The position numbers and the translations under genes are program-made. The notes below the pieces were generated by a model, which saw only the letters and a program-made list of their open reading frames with translations, had not been told where the DNA came from and ran no database searches. DNA of 64,000 bases. Source: Bog-473 sp963824195. GTDB taxonomy: Bacteria > Actinomycetota > Acidimicrobiia > Acidimicrobiales > RAAP-2. The stretch covers positions 1 through 64,000 of the forward strand of contig CAWGOJ010000041.1 in assembly GCA_963824195.1 (NCBI GenBank), in the 5' to 3' direction. Positions 1 through 8,402 of this stretch are shown here, in pieces (position 1 is the first letter of the stretch; every line of letters begins with the position of its first letter).

Positions 1-753
1 CTCGTGGCCTTCGGCACCAATCTGGTCAGCACAGATGCCCTGGCCGTCTTGGCCATCGCCCCCACCCCCGAGCTCGGCCGGGGATTGTCGCGTTCGAAGA
101 TCGCCTCGGCGCTGCGCAAGGGCGGCCGCCTACGCAATCTCGAGCGCCGGGCCGAGGAGATCCAAGAGGCGCTACGCGCCGAGCAGCTCGAGGCTCCCGA
201 GCTGCTCACCAAGGCGCATGGGCTCATCACCACGTCGGCCCTGGCGCTCATCGCCACCTTCAACGCGCAGATCGCCGAGCTCGAGACGGCGCTCTCAGAG
301 CATTTTGAGCAGCACCCGGACGCCAAGGTCGTCCTCTCCCTGCCAGGACTAGGGACGGTCCTCGGTGCCCGGGTGCTGGGCGAGTTCGGTGATGACCGGA
401 CTCGTTTCTCGGGTCCCAAGTCTCGCAAGAACTACGCCGGCACGTCACCTGTGACCAAGGCCTCGGGCCACAGCCGGGTCGTTCTGGCCCGTTTCGCCCG
501 CAACCGCCGCCTCGCCGACGCCTGTGACCAATGGGCGTTCTGCGCCCTCACCACGTCACCAGGAGCCCGCAGCTACTACGACCAGCTCCGAGCCCGCGGC
601 AAGACCCACCGTCAAGCTCTCCGACAGCTGGCAAACCGCCTGGTCGGACTCCTCCACATCTGCTTGGAACGAGGAGTCATCTACGACGAACTGATCGCCT
701 GCCGGAGAATTCTGATCTGGCCGCTTGACTTCTTACGACCGTGGGATGTCTAG
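1..753 (+). CDS. IS110-family transposase, C-terminal part (cut by window edge)
   Basis: The reading frame is open from the first base, so the 5' part lies outside the window. The visible ~250 residues carry the C-terminal transposase_20 region of IS110-type DEDD transposases: a helical stretch, then the hairpin-like LPGLGTVLGARVLGEFGD, then RFSGPKSRKNYAGTSPVTK and a conserved tail with RARGKTHRQALRQLANRLV. This family moves a circular intermediate without classical terminal inverted repeats. The last ~15 residues (RILIWPLDFLRPWDV) look unlike the family and probably read into flanking DNA, so the natural end is near 700-735. The next feature is a truncated gene, which suggests that this element interrupted it. 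Family call is secure; boundaries are inferred. Confidence 0.85.
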   Translation, partial: LVAFGTNLVSTDALAVLAIAPTPELGRGLSRSKIASALRKGGRLRNLERRAEEIQEALRAEQLEAPELLTKAHGLITTSALALIATFNAQIAELETALSEHFEQHPDAKVVLSLPGLGTVLGARVLGEFGDDRTRFSGPKSRKNYAGTSPVTKASGHSRVVLARFARNRRLADACDQWAFCALTTSPGARSYYDQLRARGKTHRQALRQLANRLVGLLHICLERGVIYDELIACRRILIWPLDFLRPWDV

Positions 754-962
754 TCCGGCACCCCATCTACTCTGGCATCCTGGTCGCGGGTGTTGGCACC
801 GCGGTAGCGCTGAGCTGGCTGTGGCTGATCGCCGTGGTCCTGGCCGGGGTCTACTTCGTCTATGGCGCGACCGTCGAGGAGCGCTACCTGACCGAGCAGT
901 TCCCCGACACCTACCCGGTGTACAGGCACTCGACCAAGATGCTCGTGCCCTTCATCTTCTAA
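741..962 (+). pseudogene. Isoprenylcysteine carboxylmethyltransferase-like fragment
   Basis: Seventy-three codons from a GTG encode the C-terminal end of an ICMT/PEMT-type membrane methyltransferase: RHPIYSG, a hydrophobic membrane segment, then an EERYL..QFPDTYPVYR motif and a hydrophobic end. Whole proteins of this family are about 150-220 residues with several membrane spans, so only the last third is present. Its left edge coincides with the end of the IS110-type transposase, so the gene was probably split by that insertion. No ribosome-binding site is seen before the GTG, and expression as a functional enzyme is unlikely. Confidence 0.7.
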
Positions 963-1038
963 GCGGACTCGGTCGGCTGTGTCCCGGCGTTGACGTGGGG
1001 GGCACACCCCAAAGATTCTCTGTTTCGGTCGGGGTCCA

Positions 1039-1191
1039 CTTCGCGCAAAGACCTACTGGATGAAACCATTTCGTCACGTTCTGCACAGCTGACGGTCACT
1101 TGGGGGAGTTAGGTTTTCTCAGGCGGTGCGGCCGGCGCTTCGTCCCCGAGACCTCAATCCGAGGGGCGGCATGCCGGCCGATTCGCAGGCC
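1039..1191 (+). repeat. Diverged direct repeat, copy 1
   Basis: About 150 bp that can be aligned by eye with 1445-1592. The first ~55 bp match best and in one frame encode SRKDLLDETISSRSAQ, against SRKDLLKETAASRGAQ in copy 2. The later part shares a GCGGCCGGCGC...GCCGGCC inverted-repeat architecture. Similarity at amino-acid level suggests duplicated gene remnants; the shared palindromic part could instead indicate a structured RNA. Confidence 0.5.
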
Positions 1192-1240
1192 AGTCACGGT
1201 CGGGTGCTGCCATCGGACATGAACAAAAGGGGCACCCTCC

Positions 1241-1432
1241 GTGACGACTCGAGACCTCCACAACATCGACTGGGCCACGGTAGCGGCGAGGGCCAGGGCA
1301 GACCTCGGTGACGAGCGGGTCGCGCACTTCAGCGAGCGCTTGCGGACGACGATGACTGCCACCGCCGCCAAGCTTCGTCGTGGGGATGGCTGGGGCAATC
1401 AGTTCGGAGACCCGTCGACCCTGGACGAATGA
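1241..1432 (+). CDS. Small hypothetical protein (63 aa)
   Basis: Starts at GTG with an AAAGGGG purine run 9-15 bases upstream. The 63-residue product (MTTRDLHNIDWATVAARAR...) has an amphipathic helical middle and a basic segment TAAKLRRGDGWG near the end. I recognise no family. Its stop codon overlaps an ATG (ATGA) opening a 121-codon frame, 1429-1794, which carries the second SRKDLL repeat but otherwise looks poorly coding. The gene lies between the two diverged repeats. It may be genuine or a remnant. Confidence 0.4.
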   Translation: MTTRDLHNIDWATVAARARADLGDERVAHFSERLRTTMTATAAKLRRGDGWGNQFGDPSTLDE

Positions 1433-1444
1433 CATCTGTCTCTG

Positions 1445-1592
1445 CTTCGCGTAAAGACCTTCTGAAGGAAACCGCCGCGTCACGCGGTGCACAGCGGGTC
1501 TTCAGATCACCGACATACGGTGCGTATCACGCGACGCGGCCGGCGCCCGGTCCCCCGATCCCCCCCGGGGTGGCGCCGGCCGAGTCGCGGCC
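1445..1592 (+). repeat. Diverged direct repeat, copy 2
   Basis: Partner of 1039-1191. It begins CTTCGCGTAAAGACC and contains a strong inverted repeat, GGCCGGCGCC and GGCGCCGGCC, around a C-rich loop. Length differs from copy 1 by a few bases, and identity falls off after the first third. Confidence 0.5.
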
Positions 1593-1751
1593 AACAGTTT
1601 CGGGAACCGGTCGAATGGGATCGCTTCGGCGGGGTCGGTTCGCCAAGTGCCACGCGTTCGTAACGAGCTGCACCGAGACCTGCCAGGCAGTTCTGGCCAT
1701 ATCGCTGGCAGCGTTCAGGGGCTCAGAGCCGGCGATGTCCCTCGAAGGGAG

Positions 1752-1913
1752 ATGGACGACGGACAGATCATCGAGATTGTGCGAGCCGAGGTGACAAGCC
1801 GAGAGAGGGCCGCCGAGGAATACGAAGACTTGGGCAGGGTGGACGAGGCTGCTCGGCTCCGCTCCGAATGCGAGGTTCTGCTAGGCCTGCTCCCGAGCGG
1901 AGCTGCTGGGTAG
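1752..1913 (+). CDS. YqeY/GatB-tail-like short protein
   Basis: Chosen start is ATG 1752, preceded by GAAGGGAG. The 53-residue product (MDDGQIIEIVRAEVTSRERA...EEYEDLGRVDEAARLRSECEVLLGLLP) resembles the core of the YqeY family, related to the tRNA-binding tail of GatB: helix, acidic-basic helix with AAEEYEDLGR, then a leucine-rich end. Ordinary YqeY proteins are near 150 residues, so this is a short or truncated relative. No neighbour suggests a function. Confidence 0.5.
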   Translation: MDDGQIIEIVRAEVTSRERAAEEYEDLGRVDEAARLRSECEVLLGLLPSGAAG

Positions 1914-2015
1914 CCACCGTCCCGACTGTTCAGGGGCACCGGGTCAAATGAGCCCTGGGCGACCGCCCGTGACGTTCGCCTCTACCCGCCGTGGGCGTGT
2001 CGGCCCAATCATGGT

Positions 2016-2038
2016 CTTGGGGCGGACGTCGCCCCAAG
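2016..2038. promoter_or_regulatory. Inverted repeat upstream of the flavodoxin gene
   Basis: CTTGGGGCG - GACGT - CGCCCCAAG, perfect 9-bp arms with a 5-base spacer, about 50 bases before the flavodoxin start codon. The position fits an operator or an upstream terminator. No T-run follows. Function is inferred from position only. Confidence 0.4.
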
Positions 2039-2086
2039 GACAAAGAGGCGCGCTATGACAACAGCGAAAGCACCGGAGGTGTCTCC

Positions 2087-2669
2087 ATGCGGGCGGTGAT
2101 CATCTACGAGTCGATGTTCGGCAACACGCACGCGATCGCCGATGCCATTGGCAGTACAGGGCCTCGAGCCGGTGGACAACGTGGTCGTGGTCCCGGTGGT
2201 TGAGGCAGGCCGCGAACGGTTGGGCGACGCCGACCTGCTCGTCGTGGGCGGTCCCACCCATTTTCACGGCATGAGTCGAACCCGCACCCGCAAGTGGGCG
2301 GCCGCCACTGCGCAAAAACCCAAGAACGATCTGGTGCTCGATCGCGACGCCCAAGGCCCAGGCGTGCGTGACTGGCTCAGGTCGCTCGGCCACGGCCACA
2401 CAAAGGTTGCTGCCTTCGACACCCGCTTCAAGGGTCCGGCAGTTCTCAGAGGGAGGGCGTCGAGGGCAATCAGCCGAAAACTTCGGAAGCACGGGTTCGA
2501 GATGGTGGCCAAGCCCGAGAGCTTCTTCGTCACCTTGGAGAATCACCTCGAACCGGGCGAGGAGGCCCGAGCCCAAGAATGGGGCAAACGGCTCGCGGCA
2601 AGTGTTCTATCGAACGGCGTCACCAATGGGGACGGTCCGGGACGACCGCCCACGTCCAAGGAGACGTGA
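2087..2669 (+). pseudogene. Flavodoxin-like protein, frameshifted
   Basis: A good ribosome-binding site (GGAGGT, 6 bases before) precedes ATG 2087. The N-terminal FMN phosphate-binding loop is visible as VIIYESMFGNTHAIADAIG; then the frame is lost at about 2150-2165 and resumes one frame over. It continues with VVPVVEAG...DADLLVVGGPTHFHGMSR and a helix-rich end, finishing at a TGA that overlaps the next ATG. The product would be about 190 residues, a normal flavodoxin-domain size for this group, apart from a probable short deletion at the break. Either a real inactivating mutation or a sequence error is possible. Overlap with the downstream hydrolase indicates translational coupling. Confidence 0.75.
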
Positions 2670-3409
2670 TGGCCGAGGTGATGATCCCCACCCCGGGTGA
2701 GCTGCCGTCCTACCTGGCGACACCTGCGGGCGAGGGCCCCTGGCCGGGTGTCGTCGTCATCCACGACGCAATGGGGATGAGCCAGGACTTACGGAACCAG
2801 GCTGACTGGCTTGCGGGCGAAGGGTACCTCGCCGTAGCGCCGGACCTTTTCTCTGGGAGAGGGATGGTGGCCTGCATGATCTCGGTCATGCGCGACGTAC
2901 GCGCCGGACGGGGACGGTCGTTCGACGACATCGAGGCGGCGCGCGTCTGGCTGGCGGCCCGGGAGGACTGCACGGGCAGGATCGGCGTGATCGGCTACTG
3001 CATGGGAGGGGGGTTCGCCTTGATGCTCGCAGCCGATCGCGGGTTCACGGTGTCGAGCGTCAACTACGGCACCGCTCCGAAGGACGCCTACACGGCCAGC
3101 TTCCTGAGACGGGCTTGCCCGATTGTCGGAAGCTACGGCGGCAAGGATCGCACACTGCGAGGGGCCGCCGATCGCCTCGAGCGGGCATTGACGGCCGTCG
3201 GGGTCGAACACGATGTCAAGGAGTACCCGGAGGCCGGGCACTCCTTTCTCAACGACCACGAAGGAGCTGGAGACAAGAATCCATTCCCGTTCTCCGTCTT
3301 GGAGCCGGTCTTCGGAATACTCTCGCCAGGATCGGGCTACCACGAGGGATCTGCGCGAGATGCACGTCGGCGCATCCTCGCGTTCTTCGACGCGCACTTG
3401 AAGCCGTAG
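2669..3409 (+). CDS. Dienelactone hydrolase family protein
   Basis: A 246-residue alpha/beta hydrolase. After an N-terminal strand (MAEVMIPTPGELPSYLATP) come the oxyanion-hole region VVVIHDAMGM, the nucleophile elbow GVIGYCMGGGFAL with cysteine as nucleophile as in dienelactone hydrolases, and the late EAGHSF histidine. An acidic residue lies in the SYGGKDRTLRG loop. Members hydrolyse lactones or small esters in the cytosol. ATG 2669 overlaps the flavodoxin stop (TGATG), so I prefer it to the in-frame upstream start. The natural substrate cannot be told from the sequence. Confidence 0.9.
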   Translation: MAEVMIPTPGELPSYLATPAGEGPWPGVVVIHDAMGMSQDLRNQADWLAGEGYLAVAPDLFSGRGMVACMISVMRDVRAGRGRSFDDIEAARVWLAAREDCTGRIGVIGYCMGGGFALMLAADRGFTVSSVNYGTAPKDAYTASFLRRACPIVGSYGGKDRTLRGAADRLERALTAVGVEHDVKEYPEAGHSFLNDHEGAGDKNPFPFSVLEPVFGILSPGSGYHEGSARDARRRILAFFDAHLKP

Positions 3410-3630
3410 AGGGGCGAGACCCGCCCCCGAAGTGCCGAAACTGCCCCACCTCCCCGCGTTCGGAGGCACCCCTCTGTCGAATCCTCGGTCGATGGGCTTT
3501 CCCGTTCCGGGGTGCCTCGGTGGGAATCCTCCGCCCCCCTGGTTGGACAGCGTTGGGCGTTTACCAGTGACGAATCAGCCGGCGGCGATGATCTTCGGCC
3601 CTGCGTGGTTCTCTTTCAGCCGCTCCGCGG

Positions 3631-3780
3631 TCAACCGAGACTCCAACGGCATACCGATCCCAATGGGCACACGTCCCCATGCCCGTCGTTCCTCCGCTGA
3701 GCGGCCTCCAGGCACTCCGGGCAATCGACCACCCAGCATTGGTAGTGCCTTCTGATCGTGGGGTGATGGGGAGTGCGCAT
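3631..3780 (-). CDS. Small cysteine-rich protein (49 aa)
   Basis: A short frame on the minus strand with an excellent ribosome-binding site: GGAGGT, then 8 bases, then ATG at 3780. The product has five cysteines in QCWVVDCPECLEAAQ and DVCPLGSVCRWSL, plus an HHP near the start, a pattern compatible with zinc binding. No family is recognised. Support is the ribosome-binding site and clustered cysteines; no neighbour on the same strand helps. Confidence 0.45.
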   Translation of the reverse strand: MRTPHHPTIRRHYQCWVVDCPECLEAAQRRNDGHGDVCPLGSVCRWSLG

Positions 3781-4269
3781 CTGGTCCGACCTCCTATGCG
3801 ACAGCCATATCAACGGACGCACAATACAGGCAGTTCACAGGATATGCCCAGGTGAAGTTCGCATTGACGTCACATTCTGACTGACCCTGCCCAGGTCTAC
3901 CCCCGAGCGCCGGGGACCGGATGCCCGAACCCAGCGACCTCATCATGGCCCTCAGCCCCCAACCTGGACGCTGCTTCCCGATGGTGCAATCCAGGCAGCT
4001 GCAGGCCACCCATCGTCGGCAACAGCCGGCCTGGAACGGCGTTGGCGGGACGGCACGGGCCGCAGTTGGAACGTGTCGAAGCCTGCGGGGTGCACGGGGC
4101 GTAGATCACCAGCGGCGTGTCGGAGGGCTTCTGAACCGCCTTAGTCACCAGGCATCCAACGTCTGCGAGTGGAAGTCGAAGGCCGTCAGGAGGTCGCCCA
4201 GGCGCCCGAACGCCGCCTCGATATTGCCGCGGGGTTGGGTGAGGGCCCGCCGGGCGGTAATGCCCTCTG
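3781..4269. other. Intergenic region without a convincing gene
   Basis: About 490 bp between the small cysteine-rich gene and the left end of the IS3-type element. Open frames exist on both strands but have poor composition and no ribosome-binding site. Two minus-strand frames here share cysteine/histidine-rich wording (MACSCLDCTIGKQ) that could be gene debris. Confidence 0.4.
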
Positions 4270-5840
4270 TGTCAACCTTCAGTGAGGCAGATCGAGCTGC
4301 TGATTCATTGAACTAGAGGGCGGGGAAACGAGCCCCCGAAATGACGACGACGATCAACGACTCTGACGGCACGCGCCTGCAAGCTGGTGCGATGGACGAC
4401 ACCACCGACCCGGACCCCGAGGTCCCCGAACGAGCCCGAGGGCCACGCCGGTTCCCGGCGGCCTACAAGGCGAGGATCCTGGCCGAGTACGACACGCTGG
4501 GCAAGGCCGAGAAGGGAGCCCTCCTCCGCCGGGAGGGGCTCTACTCCTCGCTCCTCACCGAGTGGCGCAAGCAGCGCGACCGGGGCGCCGAAGAGGCCCT
4601 GGCCCGACCGCCGGCCGCCAGCCCGCCGATCCCCGGGACAGAGAGATCGCCCGGCTGAAGAACGGACAACGAGCGGCTCGAGACGCGAGCTCGACAAGGC
4701 CCGGAAGGTCATCGAGGTCCAGGGAAAACTCTCGGCGCTGTTGGAGCAGCTCGCCACCGACAGCGTGCAGGACGAGCGAGGCGAGACGAAGTGATCGACG
4801 AGGCCATCGACGAACTGACCCCGGTGGTCGGGGTGCGAGCGGCCTGCTGTGCCGCTCGGCGAGAGCCGGGCCCGCCACTACCGCCGGCACCGCAAGAGCC
4901 CGGCTCCACCGAAGCCCGAGCGGGTGGCCACCCCCCAGCCCCGGGCGCTCTCGCGAGGTCGAGCGCAAGGAGATCCACCGGGTCCTCAACACCGAGGAGC
5001 ACATCGACGAGGCACCGGCCACCGTCTACGCCAAGCTCCTCGACGAGGGCATCTACCTGGGATCGGTCTCCACCATGTACCGGATCCTGCGCGAGCACGG
5101 ACGAGGTGGGCGATCGCCGGCGCCATGCCACCCACCCGGCCCGGGTGAAGCCCGAGCTCGTGGCCACCCGGCCGAACGAGGTCTACAGCTGGGACATCAC
5201 CAAGCTGCACGGCCCGAGAAGTGGACCTACTACTACCTCTACATCGATCATCGACATCTACAGCCGCTACGTGCCCGGCTGGATGCTGGCCCGGGCCGAG
5301 CGGGCCAGCCTGGCCGAGGCCCTGCTGGCCGAGACCATCGAGAAGCAGGGCATCGGAGCCGGACCAGCTCACCATCCACTCCGACCGGGGATCACCGATG
5401 ATCGCCAAGCCGGTCGCCCACCTGCTGCGCCGACCTCGGGGTCACCAAGTCCCACAGCCGGCCCCACGTGAGCAACGACAACCCGTACTCGAGAGCCACT
5501 TCCGGACGCTCAAGTACCGGCCGGACTTCCCCAAGCGCTTCGGCTCCTTCGAGGACGCCCACGCCCACTGCGGCCGGTTCTTCACTTGGTATAACGACGA
5601 CCACCGCCACTCGGGCATCGGCTTCCACACCCCGGCCGACGTCCACTACGGCCGGGCCGAGCTCGTCCGGGAACAGCGCGGACAGGTCCTCGATGCCGCC
5701 TACGCCGCCCACCCCGAGCGGTTCGTCCGCAAGGCCCCCACGCCTCCGGCGCTGCCGACGGTGGCGTGGATCAACGACCCGAGGAGGTAACCACGACGGC
5801 ACAGTGATTATCCAAACTTTCTGTCTCACAAAGGTTGACA
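4270..5840 (+). mobile_element. IS3-family-type insertion sequence (degraded)
   Basis: The ends match as imperfect inverted repeats: left TGTCAACCTTCAGTGAGGCA; right, reverse complement, TGTCAACCTTTGTGAGACAG. This is the TG...CA form usual for IS3-type elements. The 1.57-kb length is typical. Flanking bases show no matching 3-5 bp target duplication, so the element is old, rearranged or inserted next to a deletion. Internal coding is an HTH OrfA followed by a DDE OrfB, both broken by frameshifts. Confidence 0.75.
4341..5790 (+). pseudogene. IS3-family transposase OrfA/OrfB, multiply frameshifted
   Basis: The OrfA part (from ATG 4341) has the helix-turn-helix wording RRFPAAYKARILAEYDTLGK followed by a coiled coil ending SALLEQLATDSVQDERGE in another frame. 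The OrfB part is spread over all three frames: EIHRVLNTEEHIDEAPATVY, then YSWDITKLHGP, IIDIYSRYVPGWMLA, DQLTIHSDRGSPM (second catalytic Asp region), and FFTWYNDDHRHSGIGFHTP with the catalytic Glu region just before. At least six indels are needed to join these. Between breaks the codons remain clean, which fits recent decay or indel-type sequence error rather than ancient drift. Confidence 0.85.
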
Positions 5841-6398
5841 GGCGCCGGTGCGACCGCAGCGCATGTGTTTCAACATGAGGGCAACGCGACTGCCCAGATC
5901 CTGATCGGGACAAGGATGCCCCACCACTCAAGTCGTCGCTTCACTCGTGCCGGTCTCAAGCTCGTCGGCCGCCGCCAACATGGTGACTCGGTTCACGCTC
6001 ATGGCCGCTGAGAACCGAGTCTTGACAGCTGCCACTCGTCGCAGGGCGGCTGTCGCCTTGATGAGCCAGTGCTGTGCGCTTTGTTCTGTATTCATGGTGA
6101 TCGCGATGAGCGGTCGGACCCGAGTCCCGTTACAGGACTCTTCACGACGCGACGGCCACTTTGCACCCGGCACCGAGCCTTGTGCGAATCGGTCGCCGTA
6201 ACCGTCACATCGTCGCCAGGGTGTCGTCATACAGACGCCAGATCGGTCACGCAGCGATCTCCGGACCCGTCGCCTTTGCCAACGCCTTCACGTCCGACCA
6301 GGCCCACACCAGGCTGGCTTTGAGGCTGTCACACGACTGACGCTTTCGAGCGTCTACAGGTCAATCGCGCCCTGACCCGCAAACGGGAGCACCCTGCC
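5841..6398. other. Intergenic region with at most one small gene
   Basis: About 560 bp after the IS3-type element. The only candidate is the weak minus-strand frame at 5928-6095. No ribosome-binding site, clear terminator or repeat was identified elsewhere in it. Confidence 0.4.
5928..6095 (-). CDS. Possible small protein (55 aa)
   Basis: From ATG 6095 the minus strand encodes a 55-residue, mostly helical product (MNTEQSAQHWLIKATAALRR...) with sensible amino-acid composition. No ribosome-binding site is seen and no family is recognised. It is listed because the composition looks more coding than its surroundings; it may not be real. Confidence 0.25.
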   Translation of the reverse strand: MNTEQSAQHWLIKATAALRRVAAVKTRFSAAMSVNRVTMLAAADELETGTSEATT

Positions 6399-6860
6399 TC
6401 AGGTGGCCATGACCGACCCGGCAGGCCGCCACTCGTAGCAAACGTCGGGCGCGTGCTCCTCGTTGTCGCCCGTAGTCATAGCAACGGCGGTGAACCCACG
6501 TTCTTCGTAGAACCGTCGGGCGTCGAGATTAGTCTGAAAGGTCCACAGCTTGAGTCCGTTCGGCCGCAGCGTTTTGGCGTGGTTGAGGAGGGACCCTCCG
6601 ATGCCCCTTCGCGTACAAGCTGTGTCGACATAGAGCTGATCGATCCACTCATCATCGAGGACCATCAAGGCGACTGGTCCCTCAGCGCCATCAGCCACCC
6701 AGACCTCGCTGGTCGGGAGTACGACGTCTTCAAACCACTGATGCACTTCCTCATCGGTGTGGGTGGTTGGTGGAATCGATGGGGCTGAACCCGCTCGTGA
6801 CCGAAGCCACAGCGCAGCTAGGGATCCACTTTCATCTGGGAGGGCCCTCCGAATGTCCAC
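6399..6860 (-). CDS. GNAT-family N-acetyltransferase
   Basis: A 153-residue single-domain GNAT protein starting at GTG 6860. The N-terminal MDIRRALPDESGSLAALW helix, the strand VALMVLDDEWIDQLYVDTA, the acetyl-CoA pyrophosphate loop CTRRGIGGSLLNHA and the motif B segment NLDARRFYEERGFTAV are all in the expected order. It transfers an acetyl group from acetyl-CoA to an amine or similar acceptor in the cytosol; the acceptor is unknown. It stands alone, flanked by gene-poor DNA. Confidence 0.9.
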   Translation of the reverse strand: MDIRRALPDESGSLAALWLRSRAGSAPSIPPTTHTDEEVHQWFEDVVLPTSEVWVADGAEGPVALMVLDDEWIDQLYVDTACTRRGIGGSLLNHAKTLRPNGLKLWTFQTNLDARRFYEERGFTAVAMTTGDNEEHAPDVCYEWRPAGSVMAT

Positions 6861-7012
6861 GCCACATCATGTCTCCAGCCCGGCGTACGGGCGCACCCGA
6901 GGATCAGGCCTTGGCTGACGTTCGCGGACGCCCTCGGGCAACCCTGTGTTGTGACCGTCATCAGTCCGGACATGATCCGGACCGCCAGAATCACCAGGTT
7001 CGGTGGGCACAG

Positions 7013-7222
7013 TCAGCCATCGCCTCCCCCGTCTCGCAGCGCTGCAACGAAACGTTGGCACCTTGAGCACCATGCGATCGAACTGTCCTCATCCGATACA
7101 TGGACAAGCGCGCCACAACCACAACACCGCCAGATGATGGGCCACTGGTTCGTAGCTGGGCGGGAGGGACCGAGCCATCTTGGCATCGTTGCACCAATCC
7201 TTCTCATCGATTGATGCCCCAC
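7013..7222 (-). CDS. Possible small zinc-ribbon protein (69 aa)
   Basis: A minus-strand frame from GTG 7222 ends with WRCCGCGALVHVSDEDS and AWCSRCQRFVAALRDG: two CxxC knuckles about 17 residues apart, as in zinc ribbons. The first ~30 residues look less convincing, and the ribosome-binding site is weak, so the gene may start at an internal ATG or be a fragment. Confidence 0.35.
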   Translation of the reverse strand: MGHQSMRRIGATMPRWLGPSRPATNQWPIIWRCCGCGALVHVSDEDSSIAWCSRCQRFVAALRDGGGDG

Positions 7223-7243
7223 CAGGCTTCCCGGCGCTCCACT

Positions 7244-7260
7244 ACTCGACTTAGTCGAGT
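7244..7260. promoter_or_regulatory. Palindrome upstream of the 109-aa hypothetical gene
   Basis: ACTCGACT-T-AGTCGAGT, 8-bp arms around one base, about 155 bases before ATG 7417. The shape suits a dimeric regulator site, but there is no other evidence. Confidence 0.3.
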
Positions 7261-7416
7261 CGCCTCCCGAGGTCTATTTGGCGGGAACCCAGCATATTGA
7301 GGTGGTCATCGAGACGCGACGTGGTGCGCCCATGGGGTAACAAGGACCGTTGCGCCGACTGTGACGGTTCGGTAAACGGCCAAGCTCCTGACACAGCGCC
7401 GTCCTACGGTTCAGCC

Positions 7417-7746
7417 ATGACCACCCCCGCCAAGGATCCGCGCCAGACCATGCAGGACGCCGTCGATGAGTTCCTCGAAGCGTGGAAGGTCAAGCACGAT
7501 CCGATCGGCCTTGACGCTGCCGTGCTGAAGCTGGCCTCCGCCGCCCACGACCTTATGGAATGGCTCGATGCTCACCCCGGGCCCGATACGCCCGAGCGCC
7601 GGTCCTACGTCTTAGCCACGACCCGGTTCGCCGAGCTCGCGGACGTGCTCCTGGACGAGGACGTGGCCGTTAGCCAGGAGGCGGTCAACGGGATCCTGGC
7701 TGACCTTGTGTCATTGCAGCGAGCGATCGGGCGCGGGTTCAACTAA
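7417..7746 (+). CDS. Hypothetical helical protein (109 aa)
   Basis: Start chosen at ATG 7417 because the upstream in-frame extension has an unnatural, Arg/Cys-rich composition. The product (MTTPAKDPRQTMQDAVDEFL...) is almost entirely helical, acidic, and cytosolic with no membrane segment. Leucine/alanine heptads in the central AVLKLASAAHDLMEWLDAH suggest a helical bundle. No family is recognised. It stands alone between two gene-poor intervals. Confidence 0.65.
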   Translation: MTTPAKDPRQTMQDAVDEFLEAWKVKHDPIGLDAAVLKLASAAHDLMEWLDAHPGPDTPERRSYVLATTRFAELADVLLDEDVAVSQEAVNGILADLVSLQRAIGRGFN

Positions 7747-8147
7747 CACGCTCGCACTGGGCATTCCGCGGGGTTGTTCTGTTGACTCGTGGACAGTTAT
7801 CCGCACGCCCAGAAGTGCGGAACTGTCCCGGCGTTCGGGGGCGGGCTGGCCTCATTGCGCAATAAGCTCGGCGAGTCTTCGGGGCATAGACCGATTGACA
7901 GGTCGACATGTCAGCGACCATTCCCCTTGCCCCAGTCGAGCCGAACTGTCGCATCGTCCCGGCGATAGGGCCGCTTTCATTCTCAGCGGCTTCCGCTAGT
8001 CGTCACGCAAGGAGCGAGGCCATTCCGTCTACCCACAACCCAAGATCGACGGTGGTAGTAGCACTATCGCCGAACGACGGGTATCACCCTTGAGCGCCTA
8101 CTGCACCGGCCGTACCCTCGACATAGAGCGAACGCAGGAGGCGCCCA
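7747..8147. other. Intergenic region with palindromes
   Basis: Four hundred bases without a gene. It holds one copy of the GTCCCGGCGTT palindrome type (7823-7845), a related GTCCCGGCGATAGGG near 7957, an 18-base palindrome at 7896-7913, and the ribosome-binding site AGGAGG of the next gene. Confidence 0.5.
7896..7913. promoter_or_regulatory. Palindrome TGACA-GGTCGACA-TGTCA
   Basis: An 18-base palindrome with 16 symmetric positions centred on GTCGAC, 235 bases before the small membrane protein at 8148. Resembles a regulator half-site pair; the regulator is unknown. Confidence 0.3.
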
Positions 8148-8402
8148 ATGCGAAACGAGTCCTCGGTCACCAAGTTTGACCAGGTAGTCAGGGGTCGGAA
8201 CTTGATCATTCTGGCTGCCACAGACGTGGTTCTCTTCTTAATCGCCAATATTGCGTATGGAGGAGGTAACCAACACGGGCTTCGCAACGGTGTGTCCAAT
8301 GTGGCGTGGGTCCTATTCTTGGTCGGCTTCTTGCTGCTGATCGTGTTGGGGATCGCCTGCTTGGCTCAGGTCATACGGCGGCGCGTGAAAGCACAGGCGT
8401 AA
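8148..8402 (+). CDS. Small two-span membrane protein (84 aa)
   Basis: A strong ribosome-binding site (AGGAGG, 5-6 bases before ATG 8148) fixes the start. The product has a short cytosolic N-terminus (MRNESSVTKFDQVVRGR), a first membrane helix NLIILAATDVVLFLIANIAY, a glycine-rich loop, a second helix VAWVLFLVGFLLLIVLGIAC and a basic tail RRRVKAQA. The basic tail predicts both termini inside. Family unknown. Confidence 0.75.
   Translation: MRNESSVTKFDQVVRGRNLIILAATDVVLFLIANIAYGGGNQHGLRNGVSNVAWVLFLVGFLLLIVLGIACLAQVIRRRVKAQA

Larger units (their letters stand above)
6861..7416. other. Gene-poor interval
   Basis: About 555 bp with one weak zinc-ribbon-like candidate at 7013-7222 and a near-perfect palindrome at 7244-7260. 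Nothing else is supported. Confidence 0.4.

Noticed and set aside
1445..1592. Riboswitch interpretation of the palindromic repeat
   Set aside because: No consensus of a known riboswitch class was recognised, and the first part is better explained as coding remnant.
1429..1794. Plus-strand 121-codon frame beginning in an ATGA overlap
   Set aside because: Only its first ~20 codons look coding (the SRKDLL repeat); the rest has poor composition and overlaps the YqeY-like gene.
3432..3755. Plus-strand open frame after the dienelactone hydrolase
   Set aside because: Pro/Arg-rich with no start signal; the opposite strand has a short gene with a proper ribosome-binding site.
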